A stretch of DNA of 46,345 nucleotides from CAIVPM01 sp049242865 (GTDB lineage Bacteria; Bacteroidota; Bacteroidia; Chitinophagales; Chitinophagaceae), in NCBI GenBank assembly GCA_049242865.1, contig JBMLOR010000270.1, forward strand, positions 1-46,345, in the 5' to 3' direction. How positions within the stretch are numbered: the stretch's first letter is position 1; each line of letters begins with the position of its first letter. Below, piece by piece: positions 25,068-34,315 of the stretch. The notes under the pieces are model-generated. The model saw only the letters and a program-made list of their open reading frames with translations. It was not told the DNA's origin and ran no database searches. The position numbers and the translations under genes are program-made.

Positions 25068-25440
25068 ACAATTTTATTTTTAATTCTAATTTATTATCAA
25101 TTTCTGGTCTTAAAAGGTTGTAAATAACTACTGCAATATTTTCGGCAGTTGGGTTTAAATTTTTAAATTCTTCGGTATCAAGGTTTAAATTTTTGTGGTC
25201 AAACTTGCTGGTGACTTTTGTTTTTATTAAATCACTCAATAGTTTGGTGTCCATTACATAACCTGTTTCAGGATCAATGTCACCAACTACTTTCACAATC
25301 AATTCGTAATTGTGGCCATGATAATTGGGTAAATTACATTTTCCAAAAACCTTATCGTTTTGTTCTTGCGACCAATGTTTGTTGTGTAAACGATGAGCAC
25401 TATTAAAATGTTCTTTTCTAAAAACGGCTATTTTGTTCAT
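25030..25440 (-). CDS. 6-pyruvoyl-tetrahydropterin synthase / QueD family
   Basis: A 136-aa enzyme acting on dihydroneopterin triphosphate, the FolE product. Zinc ligands H16 (HFNSAHRLHN), H41 and H43 (NYHGHNY) are present, with the probable catalytic Cys35 in FGKCNLPNYHGH. The Cys-x5-HGH spacing and the segments EIDP-like GDIDPETGYVMD (53-64), DHKNLNLD (81-88), NPTAENIAV (96-104) and YETERNF (125-131) follow the animal PTPS (CNNPNGHGHNY) rather than E. coli QueD (Cys-x3-HGH). This favours 6-pyruvoyl-tetrahydropterin or a related product over the queuosine precursor, but the branch cannot be fixed from sequence alone. It overlaps folE by 38 nt, and a PCD gene lies at 2.2 kb. Confidence 0.9.
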   Translation of the reverse strand: MNKIAVFRKEHFNSAHRLHNKHWSQEQNDKVFGKCNLPNYHGHNYELIVKVVGDIDPETGYVMDTKLLSDLIKTKVTSKFDHKNLNLDTEEFKNLNPTAENIAVVIYNLLRPEIDNKLELKIKLYETERNFVEYPA

Positions 25441-25670
25441 TAAAATTTATTCTACTTGCAAAAATTTAAAAGCAGCCCAATAAAAGTGTGTTATTTATGC
25501 TCGGCTTTTAACAGAAATGCAAAGTTAACTGAATATAACAACAACCACTTTTTTATTTTGTTTAAAATTTTACAAAAAAAGTTAAACAATTTTTTAGGTT
25601 GGTTTTGGTAATCAGTAAATCTATAAATTAAAGTAAAATTTAGGTTGTTTATTTGCTTCAATATTTTAAC

Positions 25671-26909
25671 ATGATAAAGTTTGAGCAATTTATTTTAGAT
25701 AATGGTTTAAATGTAATTATACACGAAGACAAAAGCACACCAATGGCTGTAGTAAATGTTTTATACAATGTTGGTGCAAGAGACGAAAACCCAACTAAAA
25801 CTGGTTTTGCACATTTGTTTGAGCATTTAATGTTTGGAGGTAGTATTAACATTCCAAATTATGATGAGCCTTTGCAAATGGCAGGTGGTGAAAACAATGC
25901 CTATACAACTAACGACCTTACAAATTATTATATACAGCTGCCTGCACAAAATATTGAAACTGCTTTTTGGTTAGAAAGTGACAGAATGCTTAGCTTGGCC
26001 TTTAGTGAAAAAAGTTTAGAAGTTCAGCGAAAAGTAGTTTGTGAAGAGTTTAAAGAGCATTACATCAATAAACCTTATGGCGACGTTTGGGCTAAAATGA
26101 GGGATTTGGCTTATACGGTGCATCCTTATAAATGGATGACTATAGGTAAAGAATTGAGCCATGTTGAAAATGCTACTTTACAGGATGTTAAAGATTTTTT
26201 TAAGAAACATTACAATCCTAGTAATGCCATTTTAGTTGTTGCAGGCAATATAAAAACAGCAACAGTTTTGCCTTTAATAAAAAAATGGTTTGGCAGCATT
26301 CCTAGCGGCGAAAAATACGTTCGTAATTTACCTAAAGAACCTAAGCAGTTACAAGCAAAAGTTCTTGAACATAAAGCCAATGTGCCTTTAGATGCACTTG
26401 TAAAAACTTGGCATGTTGATAGTAGATTAAATAAAGGTTATTATGTAACAGACTTAATAACTGATATTTTGGGTGGGGGAGGAAGCAGCAGATTGTATGA
26501 AAAATTAGTAAAAGAAAAACAAATTTTTGCCAACATTGATTGCTATCATTTTGGAAGCATTGAAAATGGATTATTAGCTATTGAAGGAAAATTGGTTAAA
26601 GGAAAAACTATGGACGAGGCCGAAGCTGCTATTAATCAAGAAATTGACAGTTTAACACAAAATATAATTGCTGATAAAGAATTACAAAAAGTAATTAACA
26701 AAACTGAAAGCACTATTGCTTTTGAAGATATGGCATTGATGAGTAGGGCCAATAGCTTAGCTTTTTATGAGTTGATTGGTGGTGCTAGCTTAATGAATAC
26801 TGAGTTAGAAAAATACCATCAGATTACGGCACAAGACATTTTAAACTATGCTCAAGAAATTTTTAATGTAAATAATAGTAGTACTTTGAGGTATTTTAGT
26901 GAGGCATAA
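25671..26909 (+). CDS. M16 family zinc peptidase, single-domain pair
   Basis: Zinc-dependent endopeptidase of the insulinase/pitrilysin family, 412 aa, the size of one half of the full pitrilysin chain. The inverted zinc motif HLFEH (H48-E51-H52 in GFAHLFEHLMFGG) is intact; the third ligand is expected in EVQRKVVCEEFKEHYINKP about 70 residues later. The LMFGGSINIPNYDEPLQ and NAYTTNDLTNYYIQLP segments are typical. The C-terminal half (DILGGGGSSRLYEKLVKEKQ) is the non-catalytic M16 domain. Bacteroidota usually carry these as a pair of adjacent genes; no partner is seen here. I start at ATG 25671, since the in-frame TTG at 25653 would add only MLQYFN. No signal peptide is visible, so it is probably cytoplasmic. 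A strong terminator follows. Confidence 0.93.
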   Translation: MIKFEQFILDNGLNVIIHEDKSTPMAVVNVLYNVGARDENPTKTGFAHLFEHLMFGGSINIPNYDEPLQMAGGENNAYTTNDLTNYYIQLPAQNIETAFWLESDRMLSLAFSEKSLEVQRKVVCEEFKEHYINKPYGDVWAKMRDLAYTVHPYKWMTIGKELSHVENATLQDVKDFFKKHYNPSNAILVVAGNIKTATVLPLIKKWFGSIPSGEKYVRNLPKEPKQLQAKVLEHKANVPLDALVKTWHVDSRLNKGYYVTDLITDILGGGGSSRLYEKLVKEKQIFANIDCYHFGSIENGLLAIEGKLVKGKTMDEAEAAINQEIDSLTQNIIADKELQKVINKTESTIAFEDMALMSRANSLAFYELIGGASLMNTELEKYHQITAQDILNYAQEIFNVNNSSTLRYFSEA

Positions 26910-26938
26910 ATTGTTGAAACTTTATATTTAACCTTTTT

Positions 26939-26970
26939 AAAAAAGCAGGGCAATACATCCCTGCTTTTTT
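26939..26970 (+). terminator. Intrinsic terminator after the M16 peptidase gene
   Basis: Perfect 12-bp stem AAAAAAGCAGGG / CCCTGCTTTTTT with an 8-nt loop (26951-26958), 29 nt after the peptidase stop. The lepA promoter box follows 47 nt later. Confidence 0.93.
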
Positions 26971-27017
26971 ATTCTCTCAAAATTAAACACATATTAAACC
27001 ATAATACCCCAAACATC

Positions 27018-27025
27018 TATATTTG
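27018..27025 (+). promoter_or_regulatory. Bacteroidetes -7 box for lepA, essentially leaderless
   Basis: TATATTTG in tctatatttgcagcac, matching TAnnTTTG, with only 6 nt before the lepA ATG at 27032. A start site 5-7 nt downstream of the box would place the transcript start at or beside the A of ATG. Confidence 0.65.
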
Positions 27026-27031
27026 CAGCAC

Positions 27032-28816
27032 ATGAAGAATATTAGAAACTTTTGCATTATTGCTCACATCGATCACGGAAAAAGTACATTAGCCGATAGG
27101 TTGCTCGAACATACCAAAACCATTACAGAACGTCAAATGATGAATCAAGTTTTGGATGATATGGATTTGGAGCGTGAAAAAGGAATTACCATTAAAAGTC
27201 ATGCTATACAAGTTGACTATAAATACAAAGGTGAAAATTATACTTTAAATTTAATTGACACACCTGGCCACGTAGATTTTAGTTACGAAGTTAGCCGTGC
27301 ATTAGCTGCTTGTGAAGGAGCATTACTTTTGGTAGACGCTAGCCAAGGTATACAAGCACAAACTATAAGTAACTTATACTTAGCATTAGAAAATGATTTA
27401 GAAATCATTCCAGTTATCAATAAAATTGATATGGATGGTGCTATGATACCTGAAGTTACCGATCAAATAGTTGATTTAATTGGCTGCAAACCCGAAGAAA
27501 TTTTATTGGCTAGTGGAAAAAGTGGTATTGGTATCGAAGAAATTTTAACAGCAATTTGTGACAGAATTCCTGCTCCAAAAGGCAATCCTGATGCCCCATT
27601 ACAAGCCCTAATTTTTGATAGTGTATTTAATAGTTTTAGAGGTATAATTGTGTATTACAGAATAATGAATGGTACACTTAGAAAAAATTCTAAAATTAAA
27701 TTTATTGCCACAGGGGCAGAGTATGATGCTCAAGAAATTGGTATTTTAAAATTAGGAATGGAAGCCAAAGATGAAGTTGGTTGTGGCGATGTGGGATACA
27801 TTATTACAGGAATAAAAAATGCTAAAGAAATAAAAGTGGGCGACACACTTACTGTAACAGGAAGTGTTGCTGAAGGTATAAAAGGTTTTGAAGAAGTAAA
27901 ACCAATGGTTTTTGCAGGTATTTTCCCAGTTGAAACTGATGCTTTTGAAGAGTTGAGAGATTGTATGGAAAAACTGCAATTGAATGACGCAAGTTTAACT
28001 TTTGAACTCGAAACTTCACAAGCTTTAGGATTTGGGTTTAGATGCGGTTTCTTGGGTTTATTGCACATGGAAATTATCCAAGAAAGATTAGAACGTGAGT
28101 TTAATCAAACTGTAATTACTACAGTTCCCAACGTTAGTTTTATAGCTTACTCTACCAAAGGTGAAAAAATATTGGTGAACAATCCTGCCGATATGCCAGA
28201 TGCCACAAAATTAGATAGGATAGAAGAACCTTACATTAAAGCTCAAATTATCACCCAAAGTGATTATATAGGTAATATAATGACCCTTTGCTTGGGTAAA
28301 AGAGGAAATTTGGTAAGTCAAACCTACATTACACCAACAAGAGTTGAACTTAATTTTGAAATGCCATTAACAGAAATAGTTTTTGATTTTTATGATAAGT
28401 TAAAGTCTCAAACTCGTGGTTATGCAAGTTTTGATTATCATCCTATTGGTTATAGAGATGCTGATATTGTAAGAATGGATATTCTTTTAAATAGTGAGAA
28501 GGTAGATGCTTTAGGTTGCTTGATTCATAGAAGTAGATCCCAAGATTTTGGAAGAAAATTATGTGAAAAGCTGAAAGAGTTACTTACTCGTCAACAATTT
28601 CAAATTGCTATTCAAGCAGCTATTGGTGCAAAAGTAATAGCAAGGGAGAATATTAGTGCCATGAGAAAAGACGTAACTGCAAAATGTTATGGTGGTGATA
28701 TTTCGCGTAAACGTAAGTTGTTAGAAAAACAAAAAGAAGGTAAAAAACGTATGCGTCAAATAGGAAGTGTGGAAGTTCCTCAAGAAGCATTTTTAGCAGT
28801 GCTTAAGTTGGATTAA
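27032..28816 (+). CDS. lepA: Elongation factor 4 (LepA)
   Basis: Ribosome-bound GTPase that acts on translating or assembling 30S/70S ribosomes (back-translocation was proposed; an initiation or biogenesis role is also supported). At 594 aa from ATG 27032. The GTPase motifs are G1 AHIDHGKST (residues 11-19), the LEREKGITIKSHA switch I, G3 DTPGHVDF and G4 NKIDMDGA. The LepA-specific C-terminal domain ends with QKEGKKRMRQIGSVEVPQE and AFLAVLKLD, as in E. coli. A TTG at 27023 would add three residues but lies inside the promoter box, so ATG is preferred. It is transcribed from its own promoter after the peptidase terminator. Confidence 0.98.
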   Translation: MKNIRNFCIIAHIDHGKSTLADRLLEHTKTITERQMMNQVLDDMDLEREKGITIKSHAIQVDYKYKGENYTLNLIDTPGHVDFSYEVSRALAACEGALLLVDASQGIQAQTISNLYLALENDLEIIPVINKIDMDGAMIPEVTDQIVDLIGCKPEEILLASGKSGIGIEEILTAICDRIPAPKGNPDAPLQALIFDSVFNSFRGIIVYYRIMNGTLRKNSKIKFIATGAEYDAQEIGILKLGMEAKDEVGCGDVGYIITGIKNAKEIKVGDTLTVTGSVAEGIKGFEEVKPMVFAGIFPVETDAFEELRDCMEKLQLNDASLTFELETSQALGFGFRCGFLGLLHMEIIQERLEREFNQTVITTVPNVSFIAYSTKGEKILVNNPADMPDATKLDRIEEPYIKAQIITQSDYIGNIMTLCLGKRGNLVSQTYITPTRVELNFEMPLTEIVFDFYDKLKSQTRGYASFDYHPIGYRDADIVRMDILLNSEKVDALGCLIHRSRSQDFGRKLCEKLKELLTRQQFQIAIQAAIGAKVIARENISAMRKDVTAKCYGGDISRKRKLLEKQKEGKKRMRQIGSVEVPQEAFLAVLKLD

Positions 28817-28840
28817 AGTTAGTTGGAAGATTATATTAAG

Positions 28841-28890
28841 ATTGAAAATTGTTTAATTGACTAATTGTCAAATTATCAAATTAACGAATT
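28841..28890. repeat. AT-rich repetitive intergenic stretch before the phosphorylase gene
   Basis: Between lepA and the nucleoside phosphorylase the sequence contains recurring ATTG/CAAATTA units: TTAATTGAC, TAATTGTC, AAATTATC and AAATTAACG in succession, ending at the ATG. Similar short intergenic repeats are known to me from Bacteroidota genomes, but whether this is a dispersed family needs the whole genome. It could equally be simple AT-rich drift. Confidence 0.35.
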
Positions 28891-29766
28891 ATGAACCGTA
28901 TTGCCGAAAGTGAATTAATAATTAATAGCCGTGGTGCTGTTTATCATATAGATTTAAAAGCCGACGAATTAGCAGATACTGTTATTACAGTTGGCGACCC
29001 TGGTAGGGTAGCAGAAGTTAGTAAACATTTTGATAGCGTTGAAGTAAAACAACAACATAGAGAGTTTATTAGCCATACGGGTTATGTAGGCAAAAAAAGA
29101 ATAACTGTAATTTCTACAGGTATTGGTCCTGATAATATTGATATTGTATTAAACGAGTTAGATGCAGTAAAAAATATCAACTTTGAAACAAGAACTATAA
29201 ATCAAAATTTACAGCAATTAACTATAATAAGATTAGGCACATCAGGTTCACTACAAGCAGATATTCCTGTTGATAGCCTTGTGGCAGGTACTCATGGTTT
29301 GGGATTAGATAATTTACTGCATTATTATCGACTGCAAATGAATAGCGAAGAACAACAATTGTTGCAACATTTTGTGGCTCATACAGGTTTAACAGGTTCA
29401 GTTCAACCCTATATTTCTTCGGCAGGTTCAAGTGTTTTAAAACATTTTGCTACAGATACTTTTCATAATGGAATAACAGTAACTTGTCCTGGTTTTTATG
29501 GCCCACAAGGCAGAGTGCTTAGATTAGGATTAAGTAATCCTAACTTAGTTGAAAACCTCACTAGCTTTAATTTTGGTACTCACCGAATTAGTAATTTTGA
29601 AATGGAAACAAGTGCCATTTATGGTTTAGGTAAAATGCTTGGGCATCAATGTTTAAGTGTAAATGTTATTGTTGCCAATAGGGTAAGAAAAGAATTTAGT
29701 AAAGATGGTGCCAAAGCGGTTGAACATTTAATAAAAACTTGCTTAGGTATTATTGAAAATATATAA
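28891..29766 (+). CDS. Nucleoside phosphorylase (uridine phosphorylase-like)
   Basis: A 291-aa PNP/UDP family-1 enzyme that splits nucleosides with phosphate to give the base and ribose-1-phosphate in salvage. Family motifs: VGDPGRVAEVSKHFDS (residues about 34-49), where DPGR binds phosphate; ISTGIGPDNIDIVLNELDA (71-89); IIRLGTSGSLQADIP (about 112-126) with the RxGTSGS phosphate/ribose loop; and NFEMETSAIYGLGKMLGH (about 233-250), the E-M-E base/ribose site. The MET in FEMETSAIYG and the Arg near PYISSAGSS fit the uridine-type subgroup, but the exact base specificity cannot be read with confidence. A good terminator lies just after the gene. Confidence 0.9.
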   Translation: MNRIAESELIINSRGAVYHIDLKADELADTVITVGDPGRVAEVSKHFDSVEVKQQHREFISHTGYVGKKRITVISTGIGPDNIDIVLNELDAVKNINFETRTINQNLQQLTIIRLGTSGSLQADIPVDSLVAGTHGLGLDNLLHYYRLQMNSEEQQLLQHFVAHTGLTGSVQPYISSAGSSVLKHFATDTFHNGITVTCPGFYGPQGRVLRLGLSNPNLVENLTSFNFGTHRISNFEMETSAIYGLGKMLGHQCLSVNVIVANRVRKEFSKDGAKAVEHLIKTCLGIIENI

Positions 29767-29787
29767 TGATATAGAGCTGTTAAATTT

Positions 29788-29818
29788 AAAAAAGCGATTG
29801 TTCAACAATCGCTTTTTT
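29788..29818. terminator. Bidirectional intrinsic terminator
   Basis: Perfect 13-bp stem AAAAAAGCGATTG / CAATCGCTTTTTT with loop TTCAA, between the convergent nucleoside phosphorylase (stop 29766) and AIM24-like gene (stop 29847). Confidence 0.93.
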
Positions 29819-29846
29819 AGTGTTTACAACAATTTAAAATGGAAGT

Positions 29847-30641
29847 TTATCTCCAACCATCACCATCTAATAAATTACCCAAGCCACCTAAAACACTACC
29901 TTCTTCTTTTCTTTGATAAGTACCATAAGCCAAAATTCTTCCAGCTAATCTGCTTATTGGTAAACTTTGTAGCCATACTTTCCCAGGACCTCTAAGTGTT
30001 GCAAAAAACAAACCTTCGCCACCAAACAAAGTATTTTTTATACCACCAACAAATTGAATATCATAATCAACACCTGCAGTAAAACCAACAATACAGCCAG
30101 TATCAACTTTTAAAAGCTCGCCAGGTTTTAATGTTTTTTCTTGCACAAATCCACTTGCATGTAAAAAAGCTAGTCCATCACCTTCCAATTTTTGCATTAT
30201 AAAACCTTCTCCACCAAAGAGGCCTGTACCTAGTTTTCGTTGAAATTCAATGCCAATATTCACACCCTTAGCTGCACATAAAAATGAGTCTTTTTGACAA
30301 ATAATTTTATTGCCTAAAGTATGTAAATCAATAGGTATAATTTTTCCTGGATAAGGGCTTGCAAAGCTTACTCGTTTTTTGCCATAGCTGGTGTTAGTAA
30401 AAGCTGTCATAAATAAACTTTCACCAACTAACATTCTTTTACCTGCACTAAAAAGTTTTCCAAGTAGTCCATTATTTTGTTGAGCACCATCGCCAAAAAT
30501 GGTTTCCATGGCTATTCCATCGTCCATCATCATAAAAGCACCTGGCTCGGCAATAGTAGTTTCGTTGGGGTCGAGTTCAACTTCTACATATTGCATTTCT
30601 TCTCCATAAATTCTGTAATCAATTTCGTGATTTTGTCGCAT
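29847..30641 (-). CDS. TIGR00266/AIM24 family protein
   Basis: A 264-aa cytoplasmic protein of the AIM24/TIGR00266 family. It is beta-rich, with regular repeated turns such as DPNETTIAEPGAFMMMDDGI, FGGEGFIMQKLEGDGLAFLH, GELLKVDTGCIVGFTAGVDY, GGIKNTLFGGEGLFFATLRG and PGKVWLQSLPISRLAGRIL, which match the family's double-psi-like or beta-helical layout. The family has no agreed biochemical role; a yeast relative is mitochondrial and some bacterial members are proposed to be tRNA- or membrane-linked, but nothing is certain. It converges on the nucleoside phosphorylase gene and is preceded by the kinase/regulator pair on the same strand after a 55-nt gap. Confidence 0.9.
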   Translation of the reverse strand: MRQNHEIDYRIYGEEMQYVEVELDPNETTIAEPGAFMMMDDGIAMETIFGDGAQQNNGLLGKLFSAGKRMLVGESLFMTAFTNTSYGKKRVSFASPYPGKIIPIDLHTLGNKIICQKDSFLCAAKGVNIGIEFQRKLGTGLFGGEGFIMQKLEGDGLAFLHASGFVQEKTLKPGELLKVDTGCIVGFTAGVDYDIQFVGGIKNTLFGGEGLFFATLRGPGKVWLQSLPISRLAGRILAYGTYQRKEEGSVLGGLGNLLDGDGWR

Positions 30642-30696
30642 GATTTTTGTTTTTTTTAATTTGTTGTTAGAATCTTCAAAATATTACAATTAAACT

Positions 30697-31458
30697 TTAG
30701 TTTCCTAAATTATTAATCATTTCTAAAAATTCTGTTTTTTTTCGGTGTGAAACTTCAATTTCAGAATTATCGTCCATAATTACTAAACCACCTCTACCTT
30801 TTTGGTATTCTTTAATGTAAGTTAAGTTTATTAAATGAGAATGATGAATTCTACAAAACATTCTTTTGGGTAATAAGTCTTCGTATTCTTTTAAGCTTTT
30901 AGAAGATAATTCAACATTGCCATCGTTTAAATAAAATTTGGTATAATTTCCTTCGGCTTTTAAACGAATAATCTTTTCAATTTCTTGAAAGCTAATACCA
31001 TTTAAATTTACTATTCCTATTTTTTTTAAACCCGGTTTTGATATGTTTAAGTTAGATATTAGATTATTAATTTTATCAAAAGCATTTTTATTTTCAATAT
31101 TAAAAATAGCTTTTGAAATTGCCGATTTAAGCTCTTCAATATTTACTGGTTTTAAGAGATAATCAATAGCCGAGAACTTAATAGCATTTATAGCAAACTG
31201 ATTGTAAGCTGTAATAAATATTATTTCAAAGTTTATGGCATTGAGGTTTTTTAAAAGTTGGAAAGTGGTTTCGTTTTGCAGCTGAATATCTAAAAAAACC
31301 AATTGAGGTTGTGTTTTAAAAATTAACTCTTCAGCCTCTTTATTTGTAGTTGCAGCACCACACAGCTCAACATTTTTACAAAATTGTTGTACAATGGATG
31401 ATAAGGTTTCTATATTTCCCAATTCATCATCAACTATAATGGCTTTAATTTTTGTCAT
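30697..31458 (-). CDS. LytTR-family response regulator
   Basis: A 253-aa two-component response regulator. The receiver domain (1 to about 120) has acidic residues D10-D11, phosphoacceptor D57 in LVFLDIQLQ, T83 (FITAYNQ) and K103 (DYLLKPV). A LytTR DNA-binding domain occupies about 150-253: IRLKAEGNYTKFYLNDGNVE, LSSKSLKEYEDLLPKRMFCR and IHHSHLINLTYIKEYQKGRG. The ATG at 31456-31458 overlaps the TGA of the sensor kinase gene by 4 nt (ATGA), so translation is coupled. Targets are unknown. Partner kinase lies directly upstream. Confidence 0.96.
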   Translation of the reverse strand: MTKIKAIIVDDELGNIETLSSIVQQFCKNVELCGAATTNKEAEELIFKTQPQLVFLDIQLQNETTFQLLKNLNAINFEIIFITAYNQFAINAIKFSAIDYLLKPVNIEELKSAISKAIFNIENKNAFDKINNLISNLNISKPGLKKIGIVNLNGISFQEIEKIIRLKAEGNYTKFYLNDGNVELSSKSLKEYEDLLPKRMFCRIHHSHLINLTYIKEYQKGRGGLVIMDDNSEIEVSHRKKTEFLEMINNLGN

Positions 31459-34301
31459 GCATACATATTTTTAGGAATTAAAAGATTTACTTCTGTACCT
31501 ATTGGTTGGTTTTGGGCATCGTACAAATCAATAATATCGAGTTTAATTTTATTGATTTTATTTTGATTGAATATTTCAATTCTATTCGAAGTTATTTCAA
31601 CACCTTTACTTTCAAAGAGCATGTGCTCATTTAATTTTAGTTTGGCAGACTCAACACGGCCTACACCATTATCAATTATTTTACATAGTAAATGCTGCTG
31701 TTGATTTTTAAAAATTACGCTAATTTGCCCTTGTTTATTTTTTAAATTTAAAACACCATGCTTTACACTATTTTCAATAAAAGGTTGTAAAAGCATTGTA
31801 GGAATTTCAACTTCATCAATATTTATATCATCATCAATTTGAAAAATAAATTTTAGTTTATTATTAAATCTTAAATTCTCCATTCTTAGGTAGCGTTGCA
31901 AATAATCTATTTCATCGGCAAGCGATATAAACAATTTATCAGAGTTTAAAAGAGTGGTTCTTATTAAAGTTCCAAATTCAGTTAAATATTTGTTAGTACT
32001 TTCTACATCATTTTTAAAAACAAATTTTTGAATATTATTCAAACAATTAAAAATGAAATGAGGATTCATTTGTGTTTGGAGTGCTATCTGCTTGGCATTA
32101 TTTAACTCATTGATATACTTAGTTTTTTCTTCGTTTCTTTTTCGTATTCTTTTAATGTAATTTAAAACTAGGAGAGTAGCGATTAAAACAATAGCTAGAG
32201 CTGCTAATAAAACAAATAATGGTTTTTTCCAAAAAGGGGTTTCAACAAAAATTGGATACGATAAGATGTTACTTTTTACTCCAAATTTATTTTCAGCATA
32301 AATTTTAAAAGTATAGTTACCTGAGGGTAGTGAAGGGTAGGAGACAATCCTTGAAAAAGATTCTAGCCAAAAAGAATCCAACCCTTCCATTTTATACATA
32401 AATCTTACAGGTTTTTCAGATTTAAAGCTAATACCATTATGCTCAAAACTAATATTGTTTTTGTTGTAAGCTAATTCAATTTTTTCATAATTTAAAGTGG
32501 TATCAGCAGATTTAATTTTAACTAAATCAATGTTACAAAACGAGTTTTTATTGATTTTAGATTCATCAAAAGTTGTTAATCCAAGGTTAGTTCCTAACCA
32601 AATTTGATTATTATCTACATAAATTGCATTTATAATGTTTGAGGGCAGGCCATCATCTTGCGTATATTGTACTATGCTTTTTTGTTTAAAGTTAAACTTA
32701 TTTAAACCCTGAAAAGTGCCAACCCATAGGTTGGTTTTATCACAAAATAATGATTTTATGTTGTTGCTTGTAAGTCCTAATTTATCGTTTAAATGATAAA
32801 TAATTTGTTTCTTTTTTAAGCCATAAACTCCATTGCTACTAGTAGCAATCCAAACAATAGAGTCGCTTGAAACTTTAATATCCGTAATTCTTTCTTTGAT
32901 TTTTGCTTGTATTTTTTGATTAATAATTAAACCATTTTGTGTGCCAATATAATAGTCATTATTAAAGTAATTAACAGCAGTACATCGAAATTTATATACT
33001 GTATCTATAATTTTTAAATCATTTGCATTCATTGTAATTGCATAGTTTGAAGTGCCAATTAAGATACAATTACTATTAACTTTTGCTAAAGATTTTATTG
33101 GTTTAAAGTAAAGAAAATATTTTTTGTTTTGATCAATTTTTAAAAAGTAACTATCAAAACCCAAAAATGAAATTTTATTCGATAGAGGCAGAATAGCGGT
33201 TAATCTATTCGTAGCAACGAAGTTTTGAGTAAATTTTATGTTTTCGGGGAATTGAGTAGCTTTTACTTTAAATGATTGAATATTGATACTGTGATATTTA
33301 CCAAAAGAAACACCAGCACAAATATTATTATTGATTTTATTTAAGCAAAAAACTTCTGAGTTATTATTTTGTTTTTGGTCGAACTTGTAAAGTTTAATAT
33401 CTTCTGATTTAAGTTTAAAGATTCCATTGCCAAGTGTTGTAAACCAAAGATTTTTTTCTTTGTCTTCAAAAGTATACGATACCCTTTGGTTAGGTAAAAA
33501 AGTTTCAATAATTTTTCCATTGGTAGTATCAAATTTAAGTGCACCAGCGTGGGTGTTTAAGTGGGTAGCATAATTTTTTTTATAGTTAACAGAAATAAAA
33601 TTAATCGGTTTTTTGAATAAATTTATCTCTCCATTTGTCTTGAAAGATATACCAAAATAGTTTTTAGAATCGTTTAAAATATTTTTTTCAACGAGTACTA
33701 GATTATCTCCAACAAGCTGATAATTATTACTGTTTAAAATAATATATATTTTTCTATTACCATAATCGTACCCACCTCCAAGTATTCTTTTATTAAAATT
33801 CTCTCCAGTATTTTCAATTAATGTAGTTACTTTATATTCTGTTATTTTAATAATTTTATTTTTTGTTCTTGCAAAAATTAATTTATCATGAGTTTCAAAA
33901 AGAAATTCAACAAATTCATCAATTACTAAATTTTTTAATAAACTATCGTTATCCTTTGTTTTAATAATCCCATCTTTATAATAGCAAATGTTTTTGTTGA
34001 ATGTAGATATCCAAATCCTTCCATAACTATCAGCAAAAACTTTAAGTACTTCATTATCAGGTAATCCATCTTTTGTGGTAAAATTTGTAAAATTTTTACC
34101 ATCAAATCTTGACAATCCATTATCTGTACCAAACCAAATGTATCCTTTTGTGTCTTGAGTTACACAATAAACCGTGTTTCCTGCAAGACCATCATCATTG
34201 TCGTAATGCTTATAAATATATTCTTGAGAAAATGTTAAAAAGGGTAGAAGTAAAGCTAGTGCAACAAGTGTAAGGAGATTATTATGATTAAATATTTTCA
34301 T
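31455..34301 (-). CDS. Propeller/Y_Y_Y sensor histidine kinase of the LytS type
   Basis: Membrane sensor kinase, 948 aa from ATG 34301. It has a signal peptide (NLLTLVALALLLPFLTFSQ, cleavage near residue 26), then a periplasmic beta-propeller of about 600 residues built of repeats such as TQDTKGYIWFGTDNGLSRFD and FADSYGRIWISTFN. A Y_Y_Y immunoglobulin-like domain follows (RFMYKMEGLDSFWLESFSR, about 630-685), a transmembrane helix (about 689-712), and the cytoplasmic kinase with phosphoacceptor H748 in NPHFIFNCLNNIQKF and an N-box LLQPFIENSVKHG (about 835-847). An in-frame ATG at 34328 would overlap the upstream thioesterase gene; I prefer 34301, at the start of the signal peptide. It lacks the AraC/receiver extension of hybrid systems. 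The signal is probably a glycan or envelope cue, by family analogy. Confidence 0.94.
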   Translation of the reverse strand: MKIFNHNNLLTLVALALLLPFLTFSQEYIYKHYDNDDGLAGNTVYCVTQDTKGYIWFGTDNGLSRFDGKNFTNFTTKDGLPDNEVLKVFADSYGRIWISTFNKNICYYKDGIIKTKDNDSLLKNLVIDEFVEFLFETHDKLIFARTKNKIIKITEYKVTTLIENTGENFNKRILGGGYDYGNRKIYIILNSNNYQLVGDNLVLVEKNILNDSKNYFGISFKTNGEINLFKKPINFISVNYKKNYATHLNTHAGALKFDTTNGKIIETFLPNQRVSYTFEDKEKNLWFTTLGNGIFKLKSEDIKLYKFDQKQNNNSEVFCLNKINNNICAGVSFGKYHSINIQSFKVKATQFPENIKFTQNFVATNRLTAILPLSNKISFLGFDSYFLKIDQNKKYFLYFKPIKSLAKVNSNCILIGTSNYAITMNANDLKIIDTVYKFRCTAVNYFNNDYYIGTQNGLIINQKIQAKIKERITDIKVSSDSIVWIATSSNGVYGLKKKQIIYHLNDKLGLTSNNIKSLFCDKTNLWVGTFQGLNKFNFKQKSIVQYTQDDGLPSNIINAIYVDNNQIWLGTNLGLTTFDESKINKNSFCNIDLVKIKSADTTLNYEKIELAYNKNNISFEHNGISFKSEKPVRFMYKMEGLDSFWLESFSRIVSYPSLPSGNYTFKIYAENKFGVKSNILSYPIFVETPFWKKPLFVLLAALAIVLIATLLVLNYIKRIRKRNEEKTKYINELNNAKQIALQTQMNPHFIFNCLNNIQKFVFKNDVESTNKYLTEFGTLIRTTLLNSDKLFISLADEIDYLQRYLRMENLRFNNKLKFIFQIDDDINIDEVEIPTMLLQPFIENSVKHGVLNLKNKQGQISVIFKNQQQHLLCKIIDNGVGRVESAKLKLNEHMLFESKGVEITSNRIEIFNQNKINKIKLDIIDLYDAQNQPIGTEVNLLIPKNMYA

Positions 34302-34315
34302 AGAAGTTAAAAAAT

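Noticed and set aside
25491..25688. 65-aa minus-strand ORF between the PTPS and M16 genes
   Set aside because: Low-complexity, no family pattern, overlaps the M16 start and the promoter region; AT-rich DNA gives such ORFs by chance.
30642..30696. Riboswitch or leader in the gap before the LytTR gene end
   Set aside because: Only 55 nt and no conserved structure was recognised.
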